NCBI GenBank assembly: GCA_003483745.1 | Contig: DMYD01000029.1 | Span: forward strand, 10,847 to 43,419 | From: Roseburia sp. | Lineage (GTDB): Bacteria; Bacillota; Clostridia; Lachnospirales; Lachnospiraceae | DNA length: 32,573 nt | Reading direction: 5' to 3' | Shown here: in pieces, positions 24,073-32,138 of the stretch | Layout: every line of letters starts with the position of its first letter | Position numbering within the stretch: position 1 is the stretch's first letter | The notes under the pieces: model-generated | What the model was told of the DNA's origin: nothing | Database searches by the model: none | Seen by the model: only the letters and a program-made list of their open reading frames with translations | Program-made: the position numbers and the translations under genes

Positions 24073-26316
24073 ATGAGTATATATGATACATTGAACGAAC
24101 AGCAGAGAGAAGCGGTATATCAGACGGAGGGACCAGTATTGATCTTAGCAGGAGCAGGTTCCGGAAAAACGCGTGTGCTGACACACCGCACTGCTTATTT
24201 AATAGAAGAAAAAGGCGTCAATCCTTACCATATCATGGCGATTACTTTTACCAATAAAGCGGCAGGGGAGATGCGGGAGCGAATTGATAAAATTGTCGGA
24301 TTTGGCTCGGAGAGTATCTGGGTATCAACCTTCCACTCAAGTTGTGTGAGAATCCTGCGCCGTCATATTGACCGGATTGGATTCGATACCAATTTTACGA
24401 TTTATGACGCAGATGATTCGAAATCTCTGATGAAGGATATCTGCAAGCGTTTAGAGATTGATACTAAGATTTATAAAGAAAAAAGTTTTTTGGCAGCAAT
24501 TTCATCGGCAAAGGATGAACTGATCACACCGACAGAGCTGATGCAGCGTGCATTGACATCTTCTGACTTTGCAAAGCGCAGACAGGCGGAGGTATACCGG
24601 GAATATCAGGAGGCATTACATAAGAATAATGCACTGGATTTTGATGATCTGATCATGAAAACGGTGGAGCTTTTACAGTCAGATCCGGAGGTAAGAGATT
24701 ATTATCAGGAGCGTTTTCATTATATTATGGTGGACGAGTATCAGGACACAAACACAGCACAGTTTGAACTGATCCGTCTTTTGGCAGGCAAATATCAGAA
24801 CCTTTGCGTTGTGGGTGATGATGACCAGTCCATTTATAAATTCCGTGGCGCAAACATTTATAATATTTTAAATTTTGAAAAACATTTTCCGGATGCAAAA
24901 ACAATTAAGTTAGAGCAGAATTACCGTTCTACGCAGAATATTTTGAATGCTGCAAACAGTGTGATCGCAAACAATGTCGGCAGAAAATCAAAGACACTCT
25001 GGACTGCAAATGATGAGGGAAAGAAGATTGATTTTGAACAGTTCAATACCGGCTATGAGGAAGCTGATTTTATTGCGCGTGATATTGCCGGCGGGGTAAG
25101 AAATGGGGATTACCATTATGGGGATTATGCTGTTTTGTACCGGACGAATGCACAGTCACGTTTGTTCGAGGAGCGGTTTATTGTATCAAATATTCCTTAT
25201 AAGATCGTTGGTGGTGTAAACTTCTATGCCAGAAAAGAAGTGAAAGATCTTCTCGCTTATTTAAAGACAATCGATAATGCGCGCGATGATCTGGCAGTGC
25301 GCCGTATTTTAAATGTTCCAAAGCGTGGCATCGGTGCAACGACCGTAAACCGTGTGACTGATTATGCGGAGGCATATGATATCAGTTTTTATGATGCCTT
25401 AAAACGCGCTGATGAGATCCCATCGATTGGGAAAGCGGCAGCGAAGGTAAGACCGTTTGTAAATCTGATCCAGGTATTCCGCAGCAAGCTTGAATTTATC
25501 AGTATTTCCGATCTTCTCCGGGAAGTGATCGAAGAAACCGGATATGTGAAAGAACTTGAAGCGGAAGGTACGGATGAAGCGGAGGCGAGGATCGAGAATA
25601 TCGATGAACTTTTAAGCAAAGTTGTAAGTTATGAGGAAGGTGAAGAACATCCGACGCTGAGCGGCTTTTTAGAGGAAGTTGCACTGGTGGCAGACATTGA
25701 CAGTCTGGAAGATGACAGCGATTATGTTGTTTTGATGACTCTGCACAGTGCAAAGGGACTGGAGTTTCCGAAAGTATATTTAGCAGGTATGGAGGATGGA
25801 CTGTTTCCTAGTTATATGTCGATTACATCGGATGATTCGAGTGAGCAGTTAGAGGAAGAACGCCGGCTTGCCTATGTGGGTATTACCCGTGCTATGAAAG
25901 AATTGACGATCACCTGTGCAAAGCAGAGAATGATCCGTGGAGAGACACAGTACAATAAAGTTTCACGTTTTGTTAAAGAAATTCCGCCAGAACTTTTAGG
26001 GGGAAAAGAACCGGCCGCCACGAGAAAAGAATCAGATTCTTCAATCGGAAAAACATGGAACACCAAACCAAAGCACACGACAATGAGGCAGCAGCCTTCC
26101 GGACAGAGCATGCAGGCGCGTGCATTTGCTTCAGTCCATACGAAGGAGGAAAAACTGCCATATGATATTGCAGACCGTGTTTTGCATACACGGTTTGGAG
26201 AAGGAACGGTGGTTGCCATTGTGGAAGGCGGGAGAGATTATGAGGTTACAGTCCAGTTTGACACGGTGGGAATCAAAAAAATGTTTGCTTCATTTGCAAA
26301 ATTAAAAAAGATATAA
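24073..26316 (+). CDS. pcrA: ATP-dependent DNA helicase PcrA (UvrD/Rep family, SF1A)
   Basis: 747 residues, the normal PcrA length. Superfamily 1 motifs appear in order: Q motif LNEQQREAV, Walker A AGAGSGKT (K32), TFTNKAAGEM, Walker B VDEYQDTN, VVGDDDQSIYKFRGA, LEQNYRST, MTLHSAKGLEFPKVYLAGMEDGLFP and RRLAYVGITRA. The C-terminal end (about 690-747, YDIADRVLHTRFGEGTVVAI) is the Tudor-like domain that binds RNA polymerase in PcrA. It is a 3'-5' helicase in repair, clearance of replication-transcription conflicts, and restriction of RecA filaments. An AAAGGA RBS lies about 11 bases before the ATG. No clear terminator follows, only A/T-rich sequence. Confidence 0.96.
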   Translation: MSIYDTLNEQQREAVYQTEGPVLILAGAGSGKTRVLTHRTAYLIEEKGVNPYHIMAITFTNKAAGEMRERIDKIVGFGSESIWVSTFHSSCVRILRRHIDRIGFDTNFTIYDADDSKSLMKDICKRLEIDTKIYKEKSFLAAISSAKDELITPTELMQRALTSSDFAKRRQAEVYREYQEALHKNNALDFDDLIMKTVELLQSDPEVRDYYQERFHYIMVDEYQDTNTAQFELIRLLAGKYQNLCVVGDDDQSIYKFRGANIYNILNFEKHFPDAKTIKLEQNYRSTQNILNAANSVIANNVGRKSKTLWTANDEGKKIDFEQFNTGYEEADFIARDIAGGVRNGDYHYGDYAVLYRTNAQSRLFEERFIVSNIPYKIVGGVNFYARKEVKDLLAYLKTIDNARDDLAVRRILNVPKRGIGATTVNRVTDYAEAYDISFYDALKRADEIPSIGKAAAKVRPFVNLIQVFRSKLEFISISDLLREVIEETGYVKELEAEGTDEAEARIENIDELLSKVVSYEEGEEHPTLSGFLEEVALVADIDSLEDDSDYVVLMTLHSAKGLEFPKVYLAGMEDGLFPSYMSITSDDSSEQLEEERRLAYVGITRAMKELTITCAKQRMIRGETQYNKVSRFVKEIPPELLGGKEPAATRKESDSSIGKTWNTKPKHTTMRQQPSGQSMQARAFASVHTKEEKLPYDIADRVLHTRFGEGTVVAIVEGGRDYEVTVQFDTVGIKKMFASFAKLKKI

Positions 26317-26361
26317 AATCGTTTAATTTATAAATTTTTTATAGGCGAAATGGGAAACATA

Positions 26362-26370
26362 TGGTATAAT
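26362..26370 (+). promoter_or_regulatory. Extended -10 promoter of the small membrane-protein gene
   Basis: tggtataat (TG-N-TATAAT) is a perfect extended -10 element. No good -35 is visible, which extended -10 promoters can tolerate. Leader of about 110 bases. Confidence 0.5.
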
Positions 26371-26485
26371 TAATATATGTAATAAACAGTGCGGATTTTT
26401 TCTGAACAAGTACTGTAATACAGGAATAATATGTATCATATGACTGTAAGATGTCACAGTCTGAAAATAGAAGGAGGGGAGCCCC

Positions 26486-26782
26486 ATGAACAAGATGGAT
26501 GATTTAAAAGATTTAGTTAACATTTCAAGATTAAATGAACTGCTGAACAAAAAAGATGCAGAGGAAGAGAAGAAAACTTCTAAAGTTGTCTGGGTATTCG
26601 CAATTATTGGAATTATTGCCGCAGTGGCAGCAGCAGTTTATGGAATCTATCGTTTCTTTGCACCGGATTATTTAGAGGATTTCGAAGACGACTTTGAGGA
26701 TGATTTTGATGACGATTTCTTCGAGGACGAAGAAGATGACGACAAAGCAGAAGAGCCGGCAGAGGACAAAACAGAAGAGTAA
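26486..26782 (+). CDS. Small single-pass membrane protein with a highly acidic C-terminal tail
   Basis: 98 residues. A charged, helical N-terminal part (1-33) is followed by one hydrophobic segment (about 34-57, VVWVFAIIGIIAAVAAAVYGIY) and then a tail of almost only Asp, Glu and Phe (about 64-98), with EDDFEDDFDDDFFEDEEDDD-like runs. Similar small proteins occur in Lachnospiraceae, but I know no function. An aggagggga RBS (about 26471-26479) is excellent. The acidic tail could bind cations or basic partners at the membrane, but this is only a possibility. A strong terminator separates it from rlmD. Confidence 0.78.
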   Translation: MNKMDDLKDLVNISRLNELLNKKDAEEEKKTSKVVWVFAIIGIIAAVAAAVYGIYRFFAPDYLEDFEDDFEDDFDDDFFEDEEDDDKAEEPAEDKTEE

Positions 26783-26793
26783 GAAATATCTTT

Positions 26794-26822
26794 AAGGGGC
26801 TGCAGTGTTGCAGCCCTTTTTA
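26794..26822 (+). terminator. Rho-independent terminator before rlmD
   Basis: gggctgca (26797-26804) / tgcagccc (26809-26816) with a 4-base loop, flanked by AA and followed by TTTTT. Confidence 0.9.
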
Positions 26823-26852
26823 AATTTATAGGAAAAGAGAAAGGAACTGGTT

Positions 26853-28574
26853 ATGAAAAAAGGACAGATCGTAGAGGGAGTCATTGAACGGGTGGATTTC
26901 CCGAACAAAGGAATTTTAAGAGCGGAAGATGGCACGCGTGTCATTGTAAAAAATGCGATCATGGGACAGAAAGTATCAGCAGCTGTCAATAAGGTAAGAA
27001 AAGGAAAATGCGAGGGACGATTGCTTGAGGTGTTGGAAAAGTCAGCACTTGAATTGCCGGAGCCGGGATGTGTCCATTATGGTGTGTGTGGTGGTTGTAC
27101 ATTCCAGAGCCTTCCGTATGAAGAACAGCTTTCGATGAAAGAGCAGCAGGTGAAAGATCTGATTGATGCAGTCATCACTGAAGAAAATAAGGACTATGAG
27201 TTTTTGCCGATCAAAGCAAGTCCGAGATCAAAGGCGTACCGTAATAAGATGGAGTTTTCATTTGGAGATGAATACAAGGACGGACCGTTAGCGCTTGGCA
27301 TGCACAGGAGGGGAAGCTTTTATGATATCGTAAATGTGGGAGAGTGTCAGATCGTAGATGAAGATTTCCGTCGTGTTCTTAATACTACATTGGAATATTT
27401 TAAGGAAAAACAGATTTCATTTTATCACAAACTCCGCCATACCGGATATCTGCGCCATTTTCTTGTGAGAAAAGCGGTAAAAACAGGAGAGATTTTAGTT
27501 GATCTGGTAACAACAACGCAGACGGATGGACTTGGTGCGGAAACCGAAAGCACGTTATTAGACGGATGGGTAAAGGTACTCTGTGCAGAAACCTATGACG
27601 GTGTGTTAAAAGGAATCCTTCACACAAAAAATGACAGTGTTGCCGACACGATCAAAAATGAGGGAACTGATATTTTATCTGGACAGGATTTCTTCTATGA
27701 AGAGCTGCTTGGACTGAAATTTAAGATTACACCGTTTTCCTTTTTCCAGACCAACTCTCTTGGCGCGGAGGTGCTTTATCAGACGGCGCGCGAATTTATC
27801 GGGGATGCGCTCGACGATGAGGCGAGCCAGACGGTATTTGACCTGTATTCCGGAACCGGAACGATCTCACAGATCTTATCTCCGGTTGCAAAGAAAGTAA
27901 TCGGTGTGGAGATCGTGGAAGAAGCTGTTGTGGCTGCAAGGGAAAATGCTGCCTTAAACGGACTTACCAACTGTAAATTTATCGCGGGAGATGTATTAAA
28001 AGTCATTGACACGATTGAGGAAAAACCGGATTATATTGTACTCGATCCGCCAAGAGACGGAATTCACCCGAAAGCACTTGAGAAGATTATCCGCTACAAT
28101 GTGCCGCAGATGGTTTATATCTCCTGTAAACCGACCAGTTTAGCGAGAGATCTTGAGGTGCTGCAGGCGAGAGGATATAAGGTGAAAAAAGTGCAGTGCG
28201 TGGATATGTTTCCTTCGACGGGAAATGTGGAGACGGTAGTTCTGCTTTCCCACAAAAAGCCAGACGGACATATCAACGTAAAAGTTGAGTTTGGCGAAGG
28301 TGAGGGAAAAGTTCCGCTTGATAATATCGCTAAAAGAGCCGAAGAGTACAAGCCCAAGGAACGAGTGACCTACAAAATGATAAAGGAGTACATAGAAGCT
28401 AAATACGGCTTCAAAGTACATACCGCATATATCGCAGAGGTAAAGAGAGATTTAGGATTGCCGATGTATGATGCTCCTAATGCGGTAGAAGAATTGAAAC
28501 AGCCGAGGAAGCATCCGACAGCGGAGAAAGTGGAAGCGATAAAGGATGCATTGAAGCATTTTAAAATAATCTAA
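26853..28574 (+). CDS. rlmD: 23S rRNA (uracil-C5)-methyltransferase RlmD/RumA type with C-terminal extension
   Basis: 573 residues, about 100 longer than the usual 450-470. An N-terminal TRAM RNA-binding domain (about 1-58) is followed by an Fe-S type cysteine set, C73-x5-C79-x2-C82 with C165. SAM-binding FDLYSGTGTISQ, the motif DPPRDGIHPKALEKI and the catalytic Cys in VYISCKPTSLARDL (C425) follow. It makes 5-methyluridine in 23S rRNA using SAM; RlmD and RlmCD forms cannot be told apart here. After the normal end (near NVETVVLLSHKKPDGH, about residue 470) is an extra module of about 100 residues, including a YGFKVHTAYIAEVKRDLG core. Codon choice shifts in this tail (ccc, cga, aag). The accessory island begins directly after the stop, so the tail may have been brought or exchanged by integration. 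Confidence 0.88.
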   Translation: MKKGQIVEGVIERVDFPNKGILRAEDGTRVIVKNAIMGQKVSAAVNKVRKGKCEGRLLEVLEKSALELPEPGCVHYGVCGGCTFQSLPYEEQLSMKEQQVKDLIDAVITEENKDYEFLPIKASPRSKAYRNKMEFSFGDEYKDGPLALGMHRRGSFYDIVNVGECQIVDEDFRRVLNTTLEYFKEKQISFYHKLRHTGYLRHFLVRKAVKTGEILVDLVTTTQTDGLGAETESTLLDGWVKVLCAETYDGVLKGILHTKNDSVADTIKNEGTDILSGQDFFYEELLGLKFKITPFSFFQTNSLGAEVLYQTAREFIGDALDDEASQTVFDLYSGTGTISQILSPVAKKVIGVEIVEEAVVAARENAALNGLTNCKFIAGDVLKVIDTIEEKPDYIVLDPPRDGIHPKALEKIIRYNVPQMVYISCKPTSLARDLEVLQARGYKVKKVQCVDMFPSTGNVETVVLLSHKKPDGHINVKVEFGEGEGKVPLDNIAKRAEEYKPKERVTYKMIKEYIEAKYGFKVHTAYIAEVKRDLGLPMYDAPNAVEELKQPRKHPTAEKVEAIKDALKHFKII

Positions 28575-28597
28575 ATATAAATATCGGATACCATTTT

Positions 28598-28643
28598 ATA
28601 GCCGTTTGTTCAGTTTTTGAGTAGGCGGCTATTTGGATTTTTA
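28598..28643 (+). terminator. Weak terminator-like hairpin after rlmD
   Basis: atagccg (28598-28604) pairs with cggctat (28626-28632) around a 21-base loop, followed after a few bases by TTTTT. Confidence 0.45.
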
Positions 28644-28670
28644 GAACTATCGAAAAAGAAGAAAAGATTG

Positions 28671-28676
28671 TATAAT
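28671..28676 (+). promoter_or_regulatory. Probable -10 of the cyclase operon promoter
   Basis: A perfect tataat lies 69 bases before the first cyclase gene. No good -35 is present 16-18 bases upstream, so only the -10 is reported. Confidence 0.45.
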
Positions 28677-28744
28677 ATATGTGGAGCAAGTGAAAATGTG
28701 TAAAAAAGCTATCTTTATATTATAGAGGAGAATGTAGAGTAAAT

Positions 28745-30175
28745 ATGGGATTTTCAAAAAATGATTTTGAAAAAGTAGATTTGCGGATTAAAAAAATAAC
28801 AGAACAGACTGTTGAGCAAATAGAAATAGATTCAGAATTACCTCCAACAATAGAGCAATTGGAAGATAATAATAGAACCTACTCCATCATGGCAGCCATA
28901 CTATTTATTGATATTCGTAAGTCAACATACTTAACAGAAAATAGCCAAGCAAAAAGTATGGTTAAAATATATCGCTCATTTATGAGAATGGCAGTTGATT
29001 GTGTTAGAAAAAATGGAGGAGTTACAAGACAATTTCTGGGTGACAGAATTATGGGCGTATTTATTGACTCTGCTGATAAAAACGGGAATATCGTGGACAG
29101 TGCAGCAGATAAAGCAATTAATGCGGCAAGAAGTTTACAGACTGTGATTGATTATAGCTTGAATAAATATTTGAAAACTAATGTTAATGGGAAAGTTATT
29201 GAATGTGGTATTGGAATTGATTATGGAAAGGTTCTTGTAACTCAGGTTGGTATGTATGGTCTGGAAAGTGATGAAAATAGAGAGAACGAAGTGGATTGTG
29301 TATGGGTTGGTAATACAACAAATTATGCAAGCAAATATTCAGATATAGCATCTGGCGGAGAAATATTTATTTCAGATAATGTTTTCAAGCAAATGTCAGA
29401 TGAGTATAGGGGAGTTTTTGTAAAATCAGCAAAATATAAAGGAACAAAGTTATTCCAAGGCTATGTGACAAAGGATTACTATTTGGAGTTTTCAGAGGAT
29501 TTAGGAAAATCAATCAAAATAGATGAAGATACAACAGTAGAGTCGGATACATTTGCAGGATTGGCAGATGGCATTAGAGAAATCGATAGATTAAAAAATA
29601 GTCTGGTTCAACGAGAACGGGAATTAGCTATTTTAGAAGAAAGATTGAAGAAAGAAAATGATGAATTAAAGAGAAGGTTTTCGAATGAAAATAACGAAAA
29701 AATAAAGGCGATAAATGAAAGGGAAAAAGCGGAAGAGCAGCTACAAACGGAAATTGAGACTACATATTCTTTTGTCAAAAAAATAATAAGTGGGTCATTT
29801 TGTAGACAACTTGAATATATCGATAATATTGGTATTAATAGATGGTTAGATATAGACGAATTTTATCATGAATTAGGAAAGAAGCAAGGAAATAATGAAG
29901 ATATAATAAATAATAGTGTTTTTGAATTTATTGAGATATATGCTTACTTTGGGCGATATCGTGCGTCATATAGATATATGGTTAGTATGGCAAAGGAAAA
30001 TGATACATGGGTATATATAAATGAATCGACTTTTAAATGGGCATGTGAACAGAATCTAGGTTGGCAAGTTATTGATGCAATGGAGAATAGCCTTAAAAAT
30101 AATAAAATACGATATGAACATATAAAAGATTATGAAGAAAAAATTAGTAAATTGAAGAAAATAAGGGGATTTTAA
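28745..30175 (+). CDS. pycC: Class III nucleotide cyclase with coiled-coil and helical C-terminal extension (Pycsar-type cyclase, long form)
   Basis: 476 residues. The cyclase homology domain spans about 46-250. The two metal-binding Asp are present, D56 in ILFIDIRKST and D100 in QFLGDRIMGVF, 44 residues apart as in canonical enzymes. GIGIDYG (155-161) and the dimer-contact motif VGNTTNYASK follow, with the transition-state Asn at 193 but Lys (197) where Arg is usual. The adenine-selecting Lys/Asp pair is replaced by Q96 and V186, and the guanine-type Glu/Cys pair is also absent. A Lys/Glu-rich coiled coil (about 275-345) leads to a helical domain (about 346-476) of no family I recognise. The adjoining DUF5706-like gene, 3 bases downstream, points to cyclic-pyrimidine signalling in anti-phage defence (known for Pycsar; product unproven here). 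An in-frame stop upstream fixes the start. The gaggag RBS lies unusually far away (about 15 bases). Confidence 0.82.
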   Translation: MGFSKNDFEKVDLRIKKITEQTVEQIEIDSELPPTIEQLEDNNRTYSIMAAILFIDIRKSTYLTENSQAKSMVKIYRSFMRMAVDCVRKNGGVTRQFLGDRIMGVFIDSADKNGNIVDSAADKAINAARSLQTVIDYSLNKYLKTNVNGKVIECGIGIDYGKVLVTQVGMYGLESDENRENEVDCVWVGNTTNYASKYSDIASGGEIFISDNVFKQMSDEYRGVFVKSAKYKGTKLFQGYVTKDYYLEFSEDLGKSIKIDEDTTVESDTFAGLADGIREIDRLKNSLVQRERELAILEERLKKENDELKRRFSNENNEKIKAINEREKAEEQLQTEIETTYSFVKKIISGSFCRQLEYIDNIGINRWLDIDEFYHELGKKQGNNEDIINNSVFEFIEIYAYFGRYRASYRYMVSMAKENDTWVYINESTFKWACEQNLGWQVIDAMENSLKNNKIRYEHIKDYEEKISKLKKIRGF

Positions 30176-30178
30176 ATT

Positions 30179-30736
30179 ATGGCACAGAATGACAATCAAC
30201 AGCAAGAAAATAGAGCGTTTAAAAAAGAAGATGCTTATGAAACACTGGGTATCATAAATACATGGATAGGAAATATGGATACCAAGGTTTCATTTGCATT
30301 AGCATTAGCAGGAGTTTTAATAGGTGTTATATTTGAAAAGGGCATGCCCAGTGCATTTGAAAGAATAACAGAGGTATCAAAACTGGCAGAATTATCTGGA
30401 GGAGAAATTATTGCAGCCATTCTGGTTGCACTGCTATATTTATCAAGCTTTATTTCTATTTTATGTTTTATGTTATCTATTATTGCAAGAGTGAAAAATC
30501 TTAATAATGCACCATCTATTTTTTTCTTTGGCTCTATTGGAAATATGACATTGGAGAATTATAAGAGTGCCGTAAAAGATATGGACGAAAAAGAAATGAT
30601 AGATGATTTAGAAGAACAGATACATACAAATTCGAAAATATGTAGTCTAAAAGCAAAATGGTATAACAAGGGAATAAAATTTTTATTAGCAACAGTTATT
30701 CTGTGGTTTGTGTGTATGATATTTCAGTTAATATAG
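30179..30736 (+). CDS. pycTM: Pycsar transmembrane effector (DUF5706-like)
   Basis: 185 residues. A soluble N-terminal helix (about 17-33, DAYETLGIINTWIGNMD) leads into membrane segment 1 (about 35-52). Segment 2 (about 76-103) and a C-terminal segment 3 (about 166-184) complete the three-helix design. Between segments 2 and 3 lies a cytosolic stretch, starting FFFGSIGNMTLENYKSAV, that resembles the conserved FFG...Y signature of DUF5706 Pycsar effectors, and a charged helix (about 133-150). In characterised Pycsar systems such proteins respond to cCMP or cUMP and damage the membrane of infected cells; the activity here is inferred. It sits 3 bases after the first cyclase and 13 bases before the second, so all three genes form one operon. 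RBS aagggg near 30162-30168. Confidence 0.8.
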   Translation: MAQNDNQQQENRAFKKEDAYETLGIINTWIGNMDTKVSFALALAGVLIGVIFEKGMPSAFERITEVSKLAELSGGEIIAAILVALLYLSSFISILCFMLSIIARVKNLNNAPSIFFFGSIGNMTLENYKSAVKDMDEKEMIDDLEEQIHTNSKICSLKAKWYNKGIKFLLATVILWFVCMIFQLI

Positions 30737-30749
30737 AAGGAGGAAAATT

Positions 30750-31481
30750 ATGGAATCAAATCATACAATGTCTTATGACGTAGATAAAAGTTCGGAAAGA
30801 ATGGATGAAATTTTAAATGCAAGTGACAATGATTACTGTGATAAAGACAGCATTCCTGCGAGAAGTGATTTGACATTTAAAAATGGATATTATGTAAATG
30901 TTACTGCAATTTTTATTGATATTGTAGGGTCATCTGATATGACAGACGAGCATAAAAGACCAACATTGGCAAAAATGTATAGAGCATTTTTATCAGAGTG
31001 TGTTGCTATTATGAATGCAGAAACTGATTGTAAAGAAATAAATATTAATGGAGATTGTGTATGGGGAGTTTTTGATACCCCTTATAAATCTGATGTTGAC
31101 AATGTTATTGCGGTGGCAGCTAGACTAAATAGTATGATTAAAATACTCAATTATAAATTAAGGAAGAAGAAATATTCGCAAATTTCAGTTGGGATAGGTA
31201 TCGATTATGGCAGAGCATTGATGGTTAAAGCTGGATATTCAGGTAGCGGAATTAACGATGTTATTTGGATGGGGGATGTTGTAAATTCAGCGTGCCATTT
31301 ATGCAATAAGGCAGGTAGAGATTATAGAAAAGTAATTGTGATTTCAGACGTTGTTTATAATAATTTAAATGAGCATCATCAAAGTTTATTTTCAAGCTAT
31401 TCCGATGGATGGGTGACTAGGTATGAAGGAGATATTATAAATACCAATATGAATGATTGGTATAATGAGAATTGTAAATAG
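30750..31481 (+). CDS. pycC: Second class III nucleotide cyclase (Pycsar-type, short form)
   Basis: 243 residues, mostly a single cyclase domain (about 48-215) with a variable acidic N-terminal tail. Metal-binding D57 (AIFIDIVGSSDMT) and D102 (ININGDCVWGVF) are kept, 45 residues apart, and GIGIDYGRALM (148-158) matches the first cyclase. At the dimer-interface motif WMGDVVNSACHL the Asn (179) is kept but the usual Arg is His (183). The purine-selecting positions are N98 and I172, unlike adenylate or guanylate cyclases. It lacks the coiled coil and C-terminal domain of the first cyclase and is clearly diverged from it, so it is not a recent copy. Class III sites form between two subunits, so a heterodimer with the first cyclase is possible. 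A strong aaggagg RBS (about 30738-30744). Its terminator lies at 31714. Confidence 0.82.
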   Translation: MESNHTMSYDVDKSSERMDEILNASDNDYCDKDSIPARSDLTFKNGYYVNVTAIFIDIVGSSDMTDEHKRPTLAKMYRAFLSECVAIMNAETDCKEININGDCVWGVFDTPYKSDVDNVIAVAARLNSMIKILNYKLRKKKYSQISVGIGIDYGRALMVKAGYSGSGINDVIWMGDVVNSACHLCNKAGRDYRKVIVISDVVYNNLNEHHQSLFSSYSDGWVTRYEGDIINTNMNDWYNENCK

Positions 31482-31540
31482 ATGTTGATTTGATACAGTT
31501 AAAAAATGGGAGCGTAAGCTGATTTTGTAGCAGTTCTTAA

Positions 31541-31702
31541 AGCCAGTCCAGGCTGCTATCGCAAATAGGTAGGAGTTCTCTTTCCTTTGAATTGCCGCTT
31601 AGTTTCGAGCAGGCAGCAGCCTATCGAAAGGTTAACGGACAGTATGTAAGAAAAAATCAGTGGAGAGATACCAATGTAAGAGTATTCATAGACCTTGATT
31701 AG
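31541..31702 (+). pseudogene. Possible decayed C-terminal coding remnant
   Basis: An open frame of 53 codons follows a stop at 31538-31540 and has no start codon or RBS. It reads sensibly (PLSFEQAAAYRKVNG then QYVRKNQWRDTNVRVFIDLD) and ends in TAG just before the terminator, so it may be the tail of a lost element gene. I do not recognise the family. The rest of 31482-31823 contains only the terminator and the RBS of the next ORF. Confidence 0.3.
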
Positions 31703-31713
31703 CAGTTAATACG

Positions 31714-31752
31714 ATAAGCGTATCATTAGAAATAGTGGTACGCTTATTTTTT
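31714..31752 (+). terminator. Rho-independent terminator closing the cyclase operon/remnant region
   Basis: The perfect 9-bp stem ataagcgta (31714-31722) / tacgcttat (31739-31747) is followed by TTTTT. Confidence 0.8.
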
Positions 31753-31823
31753 GCCCCTTTTTGCAGATTTGTCCTTTCACCCGCTTTCAAATATAATGAA
31801 GCTAAAGAAATGGAGGTGTGCTT

Positions 31824-32003
31824 ATGAGAGAGAAATTTAATCATCTGTATTTGGATAGCCACGAAAGAAAACTTTTAATACATAGCCTTGTAGAGTTAAA
31901 AAATCAACTTATTCAGCAAGGCAGATATACGGACTGTATTGACGAGCTTATTTTTAAGGTCATAAATGCACCGACCAAGAGAATGAAAATTGAATATGTC
32001 TAA
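31824..32003 (+). CDS. Small conserved-looking protein of integrative elements
   Basis: 59 residues from the ATG at 31824, with a ggagg RBS at 31812-31816 (a GTG at 31818 overlaps the RBS region and is less likely). The protein is mostly helical: FNHLYLDSHERKLLIHSLVE, then a basic stretch and KVINAPTKRMKIEYV. I associate similar short proteins with Clostridia conjugative or integrative elements, but no function is known. The frame continues past its TAA into a helicase-like fragment, so it may be an intact small gene placed by rearrangement beside broken ones. Confidence 0.6.
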   Translation: MREKFNHLYLDSHERKLLIHSLVELKNQLIQQGRYTDCIDELIFKVINAPTKRMKIEYV

Positions 32004-32138
32004 GGCAAATTACAAAGCCGTTTAATAAATGCAAAATACGTGTATGGTGTTTCTGCTACGCCTAAACGTGGCGACAGTCTTGATCGAATTATCTACATGC
32101 TGCTGGGACCTTGCACAAGAAAAACGTTCAAAAAATAA
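32004..32138 (+). pseudogene. Fragment of a DEAD/DEAH-type helicase
   Basis: In the frame following the stop of the small ORF, the DNA encodes SRLINAKYVYGVSATPKRGD, followed by SLDRIIYMLLGP. That is the motif III region (SATP) of superfamily 2 helicases found on Clostridia mobile elements. There is no start, no Walker A and no DEAH box, and the resemblance ends near 32111, where recombinase-like sequence begins in another frame. It is a remnant joined to another remnant. Confidence 0.6.

Noticed and set aside
28745..29500. Ordinary adenylate cyclase for cAMP signalling
   Set aside because: The adenine-selecting Lys/Asp pair is missing and the gene is directly coupled to a DUF5706-like membrane protein and a second cyclase in an accessory island.
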